Origin: a virus
IMG/VR virus record: IMGVR_UViG_3300032931_000905
Coordinates: 1 to 64,000 of that record
DNA: 64,000 bases
Reading direction: 5' to 3' (one strand)
The translations under genes were made by a program, and so were the position numbers. Shown here one piece after another: positions 52,609 to 59,711 of the stretch. The notes beneath the pieces are model-generated. The model was not told the DNA's origin. It made no database searches and was given only the letters and a program-made list of their open reading frames with translations. Positions within the stretch are counted from its first letter, which is position 1, and each line of letters opens with the position of its first letter.

Positions 52609-52875
52609 TTATTCCTTTGGTATTTTAGCAGCCAACAATCTGATACGCTTACCTGGTGCGTAACAGGAGTACCCATCGTCTTCTGGAATGCCATTTCGGA
52701 CTAATTCCATTTCCACTTCCCTGAGATCCGCCACATGCTCCTTGCAGGAAAACTCAAACAGCTGTCGGTTATGGTAGGCTTTGGTCGTCAAGTCTTGAAT
52801 CATATCCATCAATTCACACTTAGACAATTGAAAAAGAGTTTCCCGATCAATTTTTGGCGCATCTTTCAATGGCAT
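52609..52875 (-). CDS. Small helical hypothetical protein
   Basis: 88 residues (MPLKDAPKIDRETLFQLSKC). Mostly helical, with EFSCKEHVADLREVEMELV and a short DGYSCYAPGKR loop. Starts 1 nt after the stop of a membrane micropeptide. Unknown. Confidence 0.62.
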   Translation of the reverse strand: MPLKDAPKIDRETLFQLSKCELMDMIQDLTTKAYHNRQLFEFSCKEHVADLREVEMELVRNGIPEDDGYSCYAPGKRIRLLAAKIPKE

Positions 52876-52876
52876 A

Positions 52877-52948
52877 TCAATGTCTCCCCCAAAAGAACCC
52901 CATCAACATGACAATAAACACAACGGTCATGCAAATGTCTGTAACCAT
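52877..52948 (-). CDS. 23-residue membrane micropeptide
   Basis: MVTDICMTVVFIVMLMGFF plus WGRH: one hydrophobic helix. A GATAAATA element overlaps its start codon, so it would be translated only from an upstream promoter. Coding status tentative. Confidence 0.4.
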   Translation of the reverse strand: MVTDICMTVVFIVMLMGFFWGRH

Positions 52949-52955
52949 ATTTATC
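52948..52955 (-). promoter_or_regulatory. Possible late element GATAAATA
   Basis: GATAAATA on the minus strand overlapping the micropeptide ATG; it could serve the 52609-52875 gene, 73 nt downstream. Confidence 0.35.
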
Positions 52956-53166
52956 CTTCCAGTGGTTCGTTGGATGCCCCGGCTTGGTAAACTTTCTCAA
53001 GTATCTTGCGGTTCCTCTCAATTGTCTCTTCCAATCCGCAGTTACAGATACCCGGAGGCACTTCCTCGTTCGCACAGCCCTCGGCTGCCAAAGGGCAGGA
53101 GTACCAGGAGTCATCATTCCAATAATGACCCCTGGAAACTTCTTCTGCAAGTATTCGCAGGTTCAT
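52951..53166 (-). CDS. Small Cys-rich protein
   Basis: 71 residues from ATG 53166, overlapping the RtcB stop. Cys positions in YSCPLAAEGCANEE and ICNCG give a four-Cys zinc-binding pattern, followed by a helix (LEETIERNRKILEKVYQAG). A GTG at 53178 could also start it. Function unknown. Confidence 0.62.
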   Translation of the reverse strand: MNLRILAEEVSRGHYWNDDSWYSCPLAAEGCANEEVPPGICNCGLEETIERNRKILEKVYQAGASNEPLEG

Positions 53167-54335
53167 CCTTTCACACACAGCACCTGGCGCAATGTCGCCA
53201 CGATTTTCACCAAGTCTTTTTGATTTTCCATGACCTGGTCAATGTTCTTGTACGCCCCAGGCAATTCATCGATGATGCCAGCGTCCTTCCGACACATGAT
53301 ACCATCAGTCTGTATAAGTACATCCTTCAGATCAAACGCTTGCTTTGCCTTGCTTCGTGACATGACACGGCCTGCGCCGTGAGAGCATGAACAGAACGAT
53401 TCGCTGTTTCCCAGGCCTTCAACGATATATGATCGGGTGCCCATCGATCCAGGAATAATGCCCATATCACCAACCCTAGCACGTACAGCCCCTTTGCGTG
53501 TAACAATAACATTTTCCCCATAGTGATCCTCCCGTTCTGCGTAGTTATGATGGCAGTTCACGGTCAATTGAGGGGCAATCACCGTGTCCTTGTCTCCAAA
53601 AATCACTTCAGCAATCGAGCGCATCACCAACTGCATCATGACTTCGCGGTTCTTCATGGCATACCGCTGGGCCCACTGAAGGTCCCGCCAGTACTCATTG
53701 AACAGTTCGGTGCCATCGTGCAAGTATGCAAGGTTCGGGTCTTCCAAGGAAATCATATAGGTCTTCATGACTTCCTTAGCCCGATCAATATAATAGTTCC
53801 CAATCCTGTTCCCAATACCGCGGGAACCTGAATGCAGCATGACCCAGACATTTTCTTCTAAGTCAATACACACCTCGATGAAATGGTTTCCACCACCGAG
53901 GGTGCCCATCTGCTTGACCACGCGCATAGGATCATCCAAAATCTTTTCAGGAAGCAATTCATAGCCTTCCATGCTGAATGGTGCTGCCGCAGAGTTGTGC
54001 ATGTCCTGCCCAACAGGTACCGCCTTGCTAATCGAGTCAAACAATCCCTGCAAGTTGTCAGGCAACCGCTTGGACTTGAATGGCATCTTGGCCGCCATCA
54101 TGCCACAGCCGATATCGACCCCGACACACGCAGGCACCACCGCACCCTTGGTGGCGACGACAGAACCGACAGTCGCCCCAATGCCATAATGCACATCAGG
54201 CATGACTGCGACATGCTTATAGATAAACGGCAACGTCGCCGTGTTCTTGAGTTGATCCAGGGCCTGGGATTCCACCGTCTCAATAGGAGACCAAATCTTG
54301 ATTGGCTTAGGGGTTGAATTTATCACATTAAACAT
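53163..54335 (-). CDS. rtcB: RNA-splicing ligase RtcB
   Basis: 390 residues (typical short bacterial RtcB, about 380-410). Motifs in order: MPDVHYGIGATVGSV, CVGVDIGCGMMA (metal Cys), GGGNHFIEV, HSGSRGIGN, NCHHNYAERE, GSMGTRSYIVEG and SHGAGRVMSRSKA with the guanylylated His. It joins 2',3'-cyclic phosphate and 5'-OH RNA ends. In a tRNA-rich phage it could repair tRNAs cut by host anticodon nucleases, as T4 does with Pnkp/Rnl1. Confidence 0.94.
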   Translation of the reverse strand: MFNVINSTPKPIKIWSPIETVESQALDQLKNTATLPFIYKHVAVMPDVHYGIGATVGSVVATKGAVVPACVGVDIGCGMMAAKMPFKSKRLPDNLQGLFDSISKAVPVGQDMHNSAAAPFSMEGYELLPEKILDDPMRVVKQMGTLGGGNHFIEVCIDLEENVWVMLHSGSRGIGNRIGNYYIDRAKEVMKTYMISLEDPNLAYLHDGTELFNEYWRDLQWAQRYAMKNREVMMQLVMRSIAEVIFGDKDTVIAPQLTVNCHHNYAEREDHYGENVIVTRKGAVRARVGDMGIIPGSMGTRSYIVEGLGNSESFCSCSHGAGRVMSRSKAKQAFDLKDVLIQTDGIMCRKDAGIIDELPGAYKNIDQVMENQKDLVKIVATLRQVLCVKG

Positions 54336-54711
54336 ACATCACCTTTTCTTTGATCCAACGGGTTACTTCTCTGGCCACGATCCGGCACAAGACCACTCTG
54401 GGTACACTCTCTAACCAGGATACGGTATAGGGGTCGGGGGCATCCTGTAACAAATCTGCTTGGTCGAGGATCGCATCGATCCGTTTGTGTTCTTCTACGA
54501 GGATCGCCTTTTTGGCATTCATGATTTCGTCGGTCTGGATCTTCCTCAAGTCTTTTTCAATGTTCTCAGATTCCTTGAGGAATGCCGCAAGGAGAGTATC
54601 GATTTTCTCTGTCAGTTCTTGAGCGGTCATGGGGGTCCACCCGTCCTGGGGTTGTCTACGATACGACAACACCCCATTGATGATTTTCTCTTGATAAAAG
54701 AGTACACCCAT
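54328..54711 (-). CDS. Hypothetical helical protein
   Basis: 127 residues from ATG 54711 (MGVLFYQEKIINGVLSYRRQ). A beta hairpin at the start (INGVLSYRRQPQDGWTPM) followed by long helices (QELTEKIDTLLAAFLKESEN). Overlaps RtcB by 8 nt. Unknown. Confidence 0.62.
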   Translation of the reverse strand: MGVLFYQEKIINGVLSYRRQPQDGWTPMTAQELTEKIDTLLAAFLKESENIEKDLRKIQTDEIMNAKKAILVEEHKRIDAILDQADLLQDAPDPYTVSWLESVPRVVLCRIVAREVTRWIKEKVMYV

Positions 54712-54718
54712 GAGTGAT

Positions 54719-54829
54719 CTACCAGGAATTCCACAACACAATCGAAAATCCAATCCAAAATACGACGACCATCAACACACCAAAGATTCCGACACCCAGG
54801 ATCGCCAGCGTAATCGCCAGTTCAAACAT
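54719..54829 (-). CDS. 36-residue membrane peptide
   Basis: MFELAITLAILGVGIFGVLM, then VVVFWIGFSIVLWNSW: one long or two short membrane spans. Overlaps the stop of the upstream gene. Unknown. Confidence 0.52.
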   Translation of the reverse strand: MFELAITLAILGVGIFGVLMVVVFWIGFSIVLWNSW

Positions 54830-55013
54830 TACACACGGACTCCGCCACATACCTGGCATACTTTTTCTTATCGTGATTCACGGCGTCCTCGTATTCGGAG
54901 GTCATGAAGTCCTTAGGTTCCAATTCGTCAAATTCCTCAAACGCCCGTTTCAGGTCCTCGCGGTTTTCGAGAATCCACAGATGATATGGTATAGGGTCTT
55001 TATGCGAAAACAT
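54822..55013 (-). CDS. Small acidic hypothetical protein
   Basis: 63 residues from ATG 55013 (GAGG upstream). DPIPYHLWILENREDLKRAF and EEFDELEPKDFMTSEYEDAV: helical and acidic. No family recognised. Confidence 0.58.
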   Translation of the reverse strand: MFSHKDPIPYHLWILENREDLKRAFEEFDELEPKDFMTSEYEDAVNHDKKKYARYVAESVCNV

Positions 55014-55197
55014 ACACGGCCCTCTTTCGTTCAAAATCCTCAAGAATCCATTTGACCTGACGGTCAGAGAGAATCGGATGAATAAACCCAGTCACCGAAT
55101 TGAAAAGCAGGTTCGCCTGGCGATCATAGACCTTCAGGTGTTCCTTGGTCCTGGACCACTTCAATTCCAAATCGAGATCGGATAGTTCTTTACTCAT
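55000..55197 (-). CDS. Small hypothetical protein
   Basis: 65 residues from ATG 55197 with GGAGG 5 nt upstream. LDLELKWSRTKEHLKVYDRQ then SDRQVKWILEDFERKRAV. No family recognised. Overlaps the next gene by 14 nt. Confidence 0.6.
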   Translation of the reverse strand: MSKELSDLDLELKWSRTKEHLKVYDRQANLLFNSVTGFIHPILSDRQVKWILEDFERKRAVYVFA

Positions 55198-55250
55198 AAC
55201 ATCCTCCATTCAAGTATTTTGTGGCACCACTTATACGATTCACTCTTTCC

Positions 55251-56402
55251 CTATTCATAGTCACGAATAGCAACCCCAACCGGGAATATCGGTATACCAG
55301 AATCAGACAGGGCCTGATATCTAACTGTAAGGGGCAAATTCATATACTGCTCACGATTCTTCCATTGTTCCTGGCGGACTTCATCCGCCCCTTTGCATCG
55401 GACGCTGAAGGTCTTGCCATTCTTGATCGTGCAGACGAATATCGCCTTGCCTTCATCTTTACCTGTTCCTTCATCACACCCGACAATCTTAAATTCCGCA
55501 TCCAAAAAGTCTTTATGTTTTTGGAGTTGATTGTCACGATATTGAAAGTTATACGCTTCATTGCCACCGCTGCGTATAATGGAACCTTCGTAACCCGCGG
55601 CCATATACTCGGCATGGATCTTGTCGATATTCTTGGGAGACAGGATCTTGATCGTCTCGACCAATCGGAGATAGTTCAGGCCAGTAGGAATGTTCTGGCG
55701 ATACTTGATATACCGATCTGCGAATCCCAACTTGTCGGTCGTCGGGCGATCATAGCACCAGAATTTCACATACTTCTTCAGTCTATCAAGTTCCGGCGTC
55801 TTCTCGTCTTTTATCAAGGACATGAGTTCTTGGAAGGTCAGGTCCCCGTGGTTATACATTTCCCCATCGAGGATATCCCCATTTTTCATGAAACTCAAAA
55901 ACTCCTGCTCCATGTAGAGATTGAAATTTTTGTACTGCTTGGACTTACGCGACCAAAAGATGATCTTGTTGTCTTTTCGTTCGACCAAACAACGGACCCC
56001 GTTCAGCTTCGGCTGGATATACGCGGGCCATACAAGATGTTGAGACCTCTCTTTATACTTCTGCGCCAGCATCGGTAGAAGCTTGAGTTGGATTTTCCCC
56101 ATCCCTTTGTCAATCGTAGGCAGGTGGATAGAGTAATTGCTATCATGTTTTTTCTTCCATTTCGATTCGGCCTCTAAGAGGGCCTGCTCATACGGGGTCG
56201 TTTCATTAGACTTGCCGATGTTCATACCAGCGCGAATCGTTTCAGGTGAATGCTGAATCTTTCCATTAAGTTGGCCATGTGAGACCGTAATCACGGCGTC
56301 TTTGGCATATTCAGACACCTGAATGTCCCAGACCTTGGTCACCCCTTTGGAGGAAGTGCCGTACAGCGTAGGGAATTTTTTAGTGGCTTTGGGAAGGGTC
56401 AT
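55251..56402 (-). CDS. lig: ATP-dependent DNA ligase with WGR-like N-terminal domain
   Basis: 383 residues from ATG 56402, with AGGAG 8 nt upstream. An earlier ATG at 56432 sits at the predicted transcription start and could give a leaderless form with 10 more residues. Residues about 12-92 resemble a WGR domain (VWDIQVSEYAKDAVITVSHG, RAGMNIGKSNETTPYEQAL). Ligase motifs: I PKLNGVR with Lys132, III DGEMYNHG, IV EGSIIRS, V LQKHKDF. The OB domain (FKIVGCDEGTGKDEG) closes it. Motif I has Asn in place of the usual Asp. Confidence 0.92.
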   Translation of the reverse strand: MTLPKATKKFPTLYGTSSKGVTKVWDIQVSEYAKDAVITVSHGQLNGKIQHSPETIRAGMNIGKSNETTPYEQALLEAESKWKKKHDSNYSIHLPTIDKGMGKIQLKLLPMLAQKYKERSQHLVWPAYIQPKLNGVRCLVERKDNKIIFWSRKSKQYKNFNLYMEQEFLSFMKNGDILDGEMYNHGDLTFQELMSLIKDEKTPELDRLKKYVKFWCYDRPTTDKLGFADRYIKYRQNIPTGLNYLRLVETIKILSPKNIDKIHAEYMAAGYEGSIIRSGGNEAYNFQYRDNQLQKHKDFLDAEFKIVGCDEGTGKDEGKAIFVCTIKNGKTFSVRCKGADEVRQEQWKNREQYMNLPLTVRYQALSDSGIPIFPVGVAIRDYE

Positions 56403-56429
56403 GTCGGAGGCTCCTGTTTGTTTGTTGTT

Positions 56430-56508
56430 CATATTAAGAGTATAACATAACAGGATCGGGGTGTCAAGAACTATTTTGAGGGGTAAGTCTTTGATTTAGA
56501 AGGGTTTG
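56430..56508. repeat. Promoter cassette, copy 1
   Basis: Segment carrying a sigma-70 promoter plus the end of the upstream gene. It is about 80% identical to 58618-58699, including identical GTCAAGAACTATTTTG and TAAGTCTTTGA blocks. Confidence 0.7.
56439..56467 (-). promoter_or_regulatory. Sigma-70 promoter of DNA ligase
   Basis: TTGACA (56462-56467), 17 nt, TATACT (56439-56444). The predicted transcription start coincides with an ATG at 56432. Confidence 0.8.
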
Positions 56509-56647
56509 TCGGTTTTCGTCTCTTGGGCTTGATAAATTCCCGCTCAATCCTGAGATAATTCTGGCGCATGATCGCCTCCGCGTGATTCACGCCGGAATTC
56601 ACGATCTCGTTCCAATCATCAGAGCATTGTTGTCGGTCTTTAGACAT
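56471..56647 (-). CDS. Small basic hypothetical protein
   Basis: 58 residues from ATG 56647, overlapping the PEP-CTERM stop by 8 nt. NHAEAIMRQNYLRIEREF then a basic tail (KPKRRKPTNPSKSKTYPSK). The tail is part of the repeated promoter cassette. Confidence 0.6.
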   Translation of the reverse strand: MSKDRQQCSDDWNEIVNSGVNHAEAIMRQNYLRIEREFIKPKRRKPTNPSKSKTYPSK

Positions 56648-57497
56648 GAGCATACCTTCTGAATCCCATGACCATGCCGACGGCGAGGAACAGATAGATC
56701 CATGTGGACGGTTCGGGCACATTCGTCTGTGGCACATTAGGAGCAACAGGAGGCGCGGTCGTCGTAAACGAGATCGGCGCATCATAGGAACAGGGCCGGG
56801 CAATGCTCTGACAGACTCGGAGATTATCAAAGCCCACCGTGAATCCAGGGGTCGTCGTCGCATGCCCAAAATTAAACACCAGGGCGCCTATGGGGGCATT
56901 ATGAGCAAACACGGTAGGGACATTCGTATTGATCGGAATGTTCATGGTATCCAGGTCATAGTGGAACCATCCAGTTCCAGGCGGGATGCCGATACCCAAG
57001 GCAAACACATTCGGGCCCGCATCAGGGCCTTCGTTCCCTAAAATATTGATCTGCAAGAAGGCAGCATTATCATGGTAGATATCCACGCCTTGGAAGGTAA
57101 ACTCGGCGTCATGCTTGCCAGGCTCGGCGTCATGCTTGCCATGAAGACCTAGGGCCGGAATGTAGGTCATCATATTCGTGGATAAATTTTGAAAGATATT
57201 AGTCGTGGCCATGTGATTAAAAATGGCATTCGTCGCATTCCCACCGATACCAGATTCCAAGTTCCAATCGACCAATGAGGCCACTTGACTCATGCGAAAC
57301 GGGCCCGCATTGACGGTAGGCGGTTCGATGCCTGGAAAACCATTCAATTGATTGGTGGCAGACACTATCGGCACCAGCGCATCAAAATTGATCGTCGTGG
57401 CCTGTACCCGCCCAGTCATGACCAGACACGCCAGGATTACCATGGACGCCCCCAGGGCCCAGACACCGACTCGTTGTAACATCGTTCTATTCTTCAT
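56640..57497 (-). CDS. PEP-CTERM sorting-domain exported protein
   Basis: 285 residues from ATG 57497, with AGGAG 7 nt upstream. A signal peptide (residues 1-32, GASMVILACLVMTGRVQA) precedes a beta-rich body (INFDALVPIVSATN ... VGFDNLRV). The C-terminus is a textbook PEP-CTERM tail: VPEPSTW at about 260, a hydrophobic span (IYLFLAVGMVMGF), then RRYAHV. Such tails are processed by exosortase in exopolysaccharide-producing Gram-negative bacteria. A short tandem repeat (GKHDAEPGKHDAE) is internal. Rare for a phage gene; probably host-derived. Confidence 0.88.
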   Translation of the reverse strand: MKNRTMLQRVGVWALGASMVILACLVMTGRVQATTINFDALVPIVSATNQLNGFPGIEPPTVNAGPFRMSQVASLVDWNLESGIGGNATNAIFNHMATTNIFQNLSTNMMTYIPALGLHGKHDAEPGKHDAEFTFQGVDIYHDNAAFLQINILGNEGPDAGPNVFALGIGIPPGTGWFHYDLDTMNIPINTNVPTVFAHNAPIGALVFNFGHATTTPGFTVGFDNLRVCQSIARPCSYDAPISFTTTAPPVAPNVPQTNVPEPSTWIYLFLAVGMVMGFRRYAHV

Positions 57498-57532
57498 CTT
57501 ATTGCTCCTTGATTGTAGAGTCATACCTATTT

Positions 57533-57640
57533 CTATGCGAGAATCCAGTACACCAGGACAGCCAGGGCCCATAAGGTGATCGAGACCACGAGGCCCCACA
57601 GGATACCGACGGCCGGCGCTAAGTTATCGTGTTGTTTCAT
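57533..57640 (-). CDS. 35-residue membrane peptide
   Basis: MKQHDNLAPAVGILWGLVVS plus 15 hydrophobic residues ending YWILA. One membrane span. The upstream stop overlaps its ATG. Peptides with an N-terminal DNLxPxxGI motif recur in phage genomes, from memory; role unknown. Confidence 0.6.
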   Translation of the reverse strand: MKQHDNLAPAVGILWGLVVSITLWALAVLVYWILA

Positions 57641-57867
57641 AGGTTCACACCTTTGAGTAGATAGGAGGTCGTCGTCAACTGCATGACAAACTCTTCCACG
57701 ACACATCCCACATAGGGATTGTACGCCGGATCGCTTTGAGATAACTTCAAATGGGCACGCAAGTGATTCAGGGCCACCCATGTCTTACCCTGCTTGGTCC
57801 ACGTAATCCGATGAGGTGAACCTCCGGTACTATACAGACCGTGGGGATTGCGTATCTTATAGATCAT
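57637..57867 (-). CDS. Small conserved phage protein
   Basis: 76 residues. MIYKIRNPHGLYSTGGSPH, WTKQGKTWVALNHLRAHLKL, VGCVVEEFVM: a compact alpha/beta family seen in many phages (pattern YKI-x-GLYSTGG...GKxW). No function known. Confidence 0.7.
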   Translation of the reverse strand: MIYKIRNPHGLYSTGGSPHRITWTKQGKTWVALNHLRAHLKLSQSDPAYNPYVGCVVEEFVMQLTTTSYLLKGVNL

Positions 57868-57874
57868 TCTCTCC

Positions 57875-58111
57875 TCAATTCAGATCCATGCCACACACCC
57901 TTTCAGGTATGCTGACTTCAAAATTTGGATCGTTCTTCGGATCGACCCAACGGAAATCCTTGCCATCTTGGCTACGAATAAACAGGCGACCATCTGAAGG
58001 CGTCACCCCGGCCATCGTGGCCCTGTCAAGGTCCCACAAGAACCCACGGTTCAAGCACACCGTCTTGCCTTTGCGGGTCTTGGGTATCAATTGGACTCGT
58101 TCGTTCTTCAT
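57875..58111 (-). CDS. Small hypothetical protein
   Basis: 78 residues. MKNERVQLIPKTRKGKTVCL, NRGFLWDLDRATMAGVTPS, then DGKDFRWVDPKNDPNFEV. Beta-rich; unknown. Shares an ATGA-type overlap with the upstream gene. Confidence 0.62.
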   Translation of the reverse strand: MKNERVQLIPKTRKGKTVCLNRGFLWDLDRATMAGVTPSDGRLFIRSQDGKDFRWVDPKNDPNFEVSIPERVCGMDLN

Positions 58112-58329
58112 ATCCCACCATCTAACTCCATCACCTGCCTGGTGAGGTCATCGTTCTCAGCGGTCAATAGATCGATTTGGTGTGCATGGGCCTCGATCAT
58201 GTTCAGAAGGAATAGGATATCCTTCTGACCTTGGCGGATAAACTTCGTGGTATCCATGAGGTCCTTCAAGGGGTCCAAGGATTCCCAACGGCCAAGCAGT
58301 GTTTCAATCTCAATCATCGTCTTGTTCAT
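58108..58329 (-). CDS. Small coiled-coil protein
   Basis: 73 residues from ATG 58329 (TGATG with the upstream stop; GGAG 6 nt upstream). Helical throughout: IEIETLLGRWESLDPLKDLM, ILFLLNMIEAHAHQIDLLTA, DDLTRQVMELDGGI. Probably a short coiled coil. Confidence 0.6.
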   Translation of the reverse strand: MNKTMIEIETLLGRWESLDPLKDLMDTTKFIRQGQKDILFLLNMIEAHAHQIDLLTAENDDLTRQVMELDGGI

Positions 58330-58484
58330 CACAGTCTCCATTCATCGGCACAACGGACAAGTTCGGCCGCATTGCGGTCCGGTCGCTTATAGGTAAATAG
58401 AAAGTTCAGCCGTTGGTATTCCTGGGCCTCGGCCATCAATTCCTCATACCGATCCTCAAGGCCCTGTCGTTCTTGGGGTGTCAA
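58329..58484 (-). CDS. Small helical protein starting with TTG
   Basis: 51 residues from TTG 58484, which overlaps the upstream TGA (TTGA) and has AGGGAG 6 nt upstream. A GTG at 58526 would give 14 more residues. TPQERQGLEDRYEELMAEAQ then EYQRLNFLFTYKRPDRNAAE. No family recognised. Confidence 0.55.
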   Translation of the reverse strand: MTPQERQGLEDRYEELMAEAQEYQRLNFLFTYKRPDRNAAELVRCADEWRL

Positions 58485-58621
58485 GATCGTCTCCCTGCGG
58501 TCTCTTCGTCTTTTTCCCACAGGCACAGGTCACAGAGGTATTCGGCGTCACTTTGGTTCAGGTACTCATCCACGCAGCGGCATCGGTCACAATCGGTCTG
58601 TCTCAATTCGGTGCTCATCAT
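58481..58621 (-). CDS. 46-residue four-Cys zinc protein, probably leaderless
   Basis: MMSTELRQTDCDRCRC then EYLCDLCLWEKDEE: two CxxC pairs about 18 residues apart, a zinc-ribbon or treble-clef-like core. The only possible starts (58621, 58618) coincide with the predicted transcription start of the promoter at 58628-58657. Confidence 0.65.
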   Translation of the reverse strand: MMSTELRQTDCDRCRCVDEYLNQSDAEYLCDLCLWEKDEETAGRRS

Positions 58622-58699
58622 AATAAGAGTATAGCATAAGTGGCACAAGGAAGTCAAGAACTATTTTGTGTAGTAAGTCTTTGAATTATAAGGGGTTTT
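58618..58699. repeat. Promoter cassette, copy 2
   Basis: Counterpart of 56430-56508: same promoter spacing region and the same coding tail of the upstream gene (SKTY-x-x-K ending). Confidence 0.7.
58628..58657 (-). promoter_or_regulatory. Sigma-70 promoter
   Basis: TTGACT (58652-58657), 18 nt, TATACT (58628-58633). The -10 box is 6 nt from the ATG at 58621. Confidence 0.7.
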
Positions 58700-59095
58700 G
58701 CTATCGGGTAACCAATGTCTTCGATCTTCGACCTCTTTTCGCTTGGACATCAGCAATCGATAGGCCTTATCCATCGACATGGCACGATATTTCATGAGAT
58801 ACCAGAGAATGGTCAAAGGCGAGCGTTCGACCCCATAGGCACAATGCACCAGGACTTGGTGACCTTGTGTCAGATGTTGATGAATCCAGTCAGCGGCTTC
58901 ATCCATCTTGACGGGATCAGCGACGATTTGATCCTGGGCGTTCCAGGTGGTGGTAGGAATAGAATGGGCTCGGCGCATTCTGCCAGGTTCCCCTGGCCAC
59001 ATCACACAGAGAATGTGCATGTCCTTGGGGGCTGTGGCCGCGCCAGTTCGGCTGCCTAGAAAGAGATTCTCACTGATTTCATCATAACCAAACAT
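58661..59095 (-). CDS. Dual-specificity protein phosphatase
   Basis: 144 residues from ATG 59095. N-terminal MFGYDEISENLFLGSRTGAA is the usual DSP entry, and the catalytic loop is VLVHCAYGVERSPLTILWYL, the HCx5RS signature, with an Asp-containing WNAQDQIV loop upstream. It removes phosphate from Ser/Thr/Tyr. Phage copies may reset host kinase signalling. It lies just after the HNH gene; its C-terminus is in the repeated promoter cassette. Confidence 0.86.
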   Translation of the reverse strand: MFGYDEISENLFLGSRTGAATAPKDMHILCVMWPGEPGRMRRAHSIPTTTWNAQDQIVADPVKMDEAADWIHQHLTQGHQVLVHCAYGVERSPLTILWYLMKYRAMSMDKAYRLLMSKRKEVEDRRHWLPDSKTPYNSKTYYTK

Positions 59096-59099
59096 ACAG

Positions 59100-59708
59100 T
59101 TATTTTGTGATCGGTTCAAATTTTCTGGTGATGGGGTTCAATTTCCTTCCCAATTGTGCAAGTCTCAGTTTCTCTTTTGTTGCATCGGAGTGTTGGTGTG
59201 AATGCCCCTGCTTTCCGGTCTTTGTTGTGCTTATTTTCATGCGTGTCTCTTCACTGACACTATGACCCATTTTCGACTCACTAATGTTTTGTTTTCGTTC
59301 CTCAGAAAAGATTCTACCAATGTTCCATTGATTACCCAACTTTTGCTTACTCATAAGTTCTTTTGCCTCATCAGTATGCCTATAACCTAATCCATATTGT
59401 TTCCCGATATGGGTCTGTGATATCCGAGCCTTTGCCTCATCGGTATGCCGATAACCTAACCCATGCTTGTTTCCACGATTTGCTACAATTTGCCGCTGGT
59501 GGACAATCTCTTCTTTACCCAGTGTGTTAGTCAAACCTTGATAAGCAATTCGATCTTGCCATGCTCCGTATTGTTCAAATAACCATCTATGACATTCAGC
59601 ATGTTGATCTACAGAAAGATACACTACATTACCAGAATCATCAACACCATCCAACGAACCAAAGCGCCGTTTCCATTCATGTTTTGGAATGATATGATGA
59701 CGGTGCAA
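59100..59708 (-). CDS. HNH homing endonuclease with NUMOD3 repeats
   Basis: 202 residues, starting with TTG at 59708. Its GGAG site lies inside the last codons of porB. HNH part: HRHHIIPKHEWKRRFGSLDG, VYLSVDQHAECHRWLFEQYG. It is followed by at least four NUMOD3-like DNA-binding repeats (GLGYRHTDEAKARISQTHIG; GHSVSEETRMKISTTKTGK). More A/T-rich than its neighbours. A mobile gene wedged between the phosphatase and porB. Confidence 0.88.
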   Translation of the reverse strand: MHRHHIIPKHEWKRRFGSLDGVDDSGNVVYLSVDQHAECHRWLFEQYGAWQDRIAYQGLTNTLGKEEIVHQRQIVANRGNKHGLGYRHTDEAKARISQTHIGKQYGLGYRHTDEAKELMSKQKLGNQWNIGRIFSEERKQNISESKMGHSVSEETRMKISTTKTGKQGHSHQHSDATKEKLRLAQLGRKLNPITRKFEPITK

Positions 59709-59711
59709 GAT

